A stretch of 64,000 nt of DNA from contig NW_019774625.1 in the NCBI RefSeq assembly GCF_001039355.2, forward strand, positions 579,064 through 643,063, read 5' to 3'. A model generated the notes under the pieces. It was not told the origin of the DNA. It did not search any database and was given only the letters and a program-made list of their open reading frames with translations. The position numbers and the translations under genes were made by a program. This DNA comes from Lingula anatina (Eukaryota; Brachiopoda; Lingulata; Lingulida; Lingulidae). Within the stretch, counting starts at the first letter, position 1, and every line of letters starts with the position of its first letter. Shown piece by piece: positions 61,907 through 64,000 of the stretch.

Positions 61907-63788
61907 ATGGACAACTACAAGCTGAATATAGCTGTTTTACTATTGGCCGTGGTGACAACTGCATCTGTTTTTTCTGCTTTCCTGGTCATCTATAGACATT
62001 CACCTTCTGCGTCTGTCAACCACACATGTAATGATCCATGCAGGTAAAATATTGCTTGATAAAAGGGTGACTTAAATCATTTATTGACAATTTGATAATA
62101 TTAGGATCTAATTATTGCTGAAGCACATTTCACTTTCATTTCATGATGTGAAGATTGTTAGATTTGGCTAAGGAAATAATTGCTTTATGTCATTTTCATT
62201 TATTCTTCTTTTTTCCCCGTTGACCATCACGTACTGTTACTGAGGACATATATGGTACAAATGTACATCTTTGTTGCCATAACATGAATTAAAGTATATC
62301 TTTTTTTCAGATTCTCCCTCATTGAAACCATTCCAGAAAACCTCACTTACAATGGAACAAGTTTGAACCATCCTTCAATTTATGAGAGTTGGATGGAGTT
62401 GATAAGTGCAGCTAATGAGAGCATTGATATTGGAGCATTTTATTTTACTCTACAGGGCAAAGATGTTATGGAAAATCCAGATCCTTCAGCAATCAATGTA
62501 AGGGATTCTTTTTCAATGTTTCAAAGTTATGAAGTACTGAAACATGATACATGTATGCAGAAATTTTTTATTTTTTGTCTGTCAGTTACATTTCTATTTT
62601 CTGCCCTACAGAGAATTTGCTATGAAGATGTTAAAAGATGTTGAAATTGATATTCACTTTAAACCATGTGATAAAATTTTTAAAGTTTTTTTGATGAAAA
62701 ACACAATGGTAATATTGTACTAACTTACTGTAGGGTGACACAGTGTTCAATGGATTGAAAGATGCTCTGACAAAGAGGAAGCTGAAAGTGAGGATTGTTC
62801 AGTCCAAGCCAACTGGTGTAAGTCAGGGAAATGACACTGCTGTTCTGGGTCAGCTAGGTGAGTGAAATGGAAAAAATGGATTTAAGATAAGATATTAGAT
62901 TAATTTAGGGAAATTGTGGCTTTTAACATTATTAGAAAGTAATTATAATAACTGGTTTTAAAGTGAGTTCATGTCAGCATAATATGAGAAGTTGTCAAAA
63001 TGTTTTTTCATTCTCAATGCTGTCAACAGCTTGAATTGACTTCCATAAATTTTTGTTCTCTAATTAGGTGCAGATGTTAGAAGCATAGACTTCCCTAAGC
63101 TTGTTGGAGCAGGGATACTACACACTAAACTGTGGGTTATAGATAATAAACATTTTTATGTTGGAAGTGCCAACCTTGACTGGAGATCTCTTGCTCAGGT
63201 GAACTTGTGTTACTACATATAGCCCATTCAGCATAATGCCAAACATGTCACCATAATGTTTCTGCAAGACATTTTTATAACATTGTTAAAACCTTTTGTA
63301 TAACATTTTAAAAACGTTTTCTTGAAATATTATAATAATGGTTTAAAAGCATTTTTAAAAATGTTATTCAAAAAACCATACAAAACCATGTTAACCATGT
63401 TAAAACTGTACAAAATCATGTTATAAAAACATTATAAATGACATTTTTATCACATTTGTGAAAACATTTTAATAACTTTTTAAAAACATTTTTGTCTTAA
63501 CTTTCATCTTTAGTTCAGTTCTTAACACGTCAATTTATATCATTTTGAACCGTTTTTATTGACATCTTTTACATTTTCCTGTAGGTGAAAGAACTGGGCA
63601 CAGTCACATATGACTGTCCCTGTCTTGCTGCAGACATAGCTAAGATATTTGAAGCTTACTGGGCAATGAGTGCACCAGATGCTGAGATACCATCCCCATG
63701 GCCAGACAACTATGATACTATATATAACAACCGAACCCCTGCAGAAGTGAAGTTGAATGGGAAAGACCAGGCCATGGTGTACTTATCT
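61907..63788 (+). CDS. PLD3: PLD3-like phospholipase D family protein, 5' half
   Basis: PLD3/PLD4 are type II membrane glycoproteins of endosomes and lysosomes, in vertebrates acting as 5'-exonucleases on single-stranded nucleic acid. Five exons lie in the window: 61907-62043, 62311-62497, 62734-62857, 63068-63198 and 63585-63788, giving 261 codons; the rest lies beyond the window. A short cytoplasmic start (MDNYK) precedes one hydrophobic helix (about residues 7-28). Conserved segments include [22 protein letters not shown], split by my 20-residue limit as [11 protein letters not shown] / [11 protein letters not shown], and SKPTG. The first HKD motif is HTKLWVID (H168, K170, D175) followed by [34 protein letters not shown] and [11 protein letters not shown] also match PLD3. 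The second HKD motif should be in the missing part. The gene starts head-to-head with RSL1D1. Confidence 0.94.
63230..63510. repeat. AT-rich degenerate repeat, PLD3 intron 4
   Basis: Many overlapping direct and inverted copies of AACATTTT / AAAATGTT / AACCATGTT words over about 280 bases. The units are too diverged to give a clean period. It looks like a self-similar, hairpin-prone repeat rather than a simple microsatellite. Confidence 0.6.
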
Positions 63789-64000
63789 GTAAGTCCATAT
63801 AATCTTTTATGCTCCATAGCATTTCACTCATGATTAATCCAAAAGGTTTTTCAAAGGTCCACTTTCTATTTCACTATGCAATGGGGGTATTTCTTTTCAT
63901 AATCTGCTGATGCCCATAGCATGTGGAGTTTACTAGAAACTTAACAAAAATTGTTAATCCATTTTCTTAGTATTATACATCAAAAGAATAATTGCAGATA

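Noticed and set aside
62608-62641. Possible extra PLD3 exon after CTGCCCTACAG
   Set aside because: The reading frame closes after about ten codons with no donor, while exons 62311-62497 and 62734-62857 join in phase 0 and match PLD3 directly.
1-64000. CRISPR arrays, prokaryotic operons, tRNA or rRNA genes
   Set aside because: No regularly spaced identical repeats, no tRNA cloverleaf or rRNA sequence was recognised, and the gene structure is eukaryotic.

Overview
This is animal nuclear DNA: intron-rich genes with GT..AG junctions, long AT-rich introns, non-LTR retrotransposon remnants, MITE-like palindromes and many microsatellites. The proteins are clear bilaterian orthologues and the repeats look invertebrate. 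My best guess is a lophotrochozoan (mollusc, brachiopod or annelid type) or an ambulacrarian; the species cannot be fixed from the sequence alone.

Layout, left to right. (1) 556-2959, + strand: the 3' end of CHTF18, the alternative clamp-loader subunit. (2) 7441-11151, - strand: a complete six-exon DRGX/Drg11 paired-like homeobox gene of 414 codons. (3) 17081-24513, + strand: a complete twelve-exon espin-family gene of 1212 codons, with ankyrin repeats, proline runs and actin-binding-like segments. (4) 25801-56497, + strand: a polycystin-1 (PKD1) gene of at least 36 exons and about 4529 codons. It runs LRRNT, LRRCT, WSC, about 16 PKD repeats, REJ, GPS, PLAT, polycystin channel-like membrane region and C-terminal coiled coil. 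(5) 58020-61141, - strand: a complete seven-exon RSL1D1 gene (ribosomal L1 domain, nucleolar). (6) 61907 to the window edge, + strand: the 5' half of a PLD3-like phospholipase D gene, head-to-head with RSL1D1 across a compact promoter. In each complete gene all exon phases agree and the summed coding length is a multiple of three.

The genes are neighbours rather than an operon. PKD1 and RSL1D1 converge, and RSL1D1 and PLD3 diverge. CHTF18, PKD1 and RSL1D1 also lie on human 16p13, so part of this neighbourhood may be an old linkage group.

Mobile DNA: a reverse-transcriptase fragment that stops at a single N (30954), the 3' end of a second LINE beside a PKD1 splice acceptor, two short CAG..CTG elements each flanked by a perfect 5-bp duplication, and three copies of a palindromic GATCGATC-containing element. 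By eye, CpG density changes sharply: poor in 1-3.5 kb, rich in about 3.5-31 kb (DRGX, espin), poor again in 31-64 kb. That pattern suggests mosaic gene-body methylation. The N lies near the second boundary and inside PKD1 intron 1, so the link from PKD1 exon 1 to the rest of the gene is the least certain join in the annotation.
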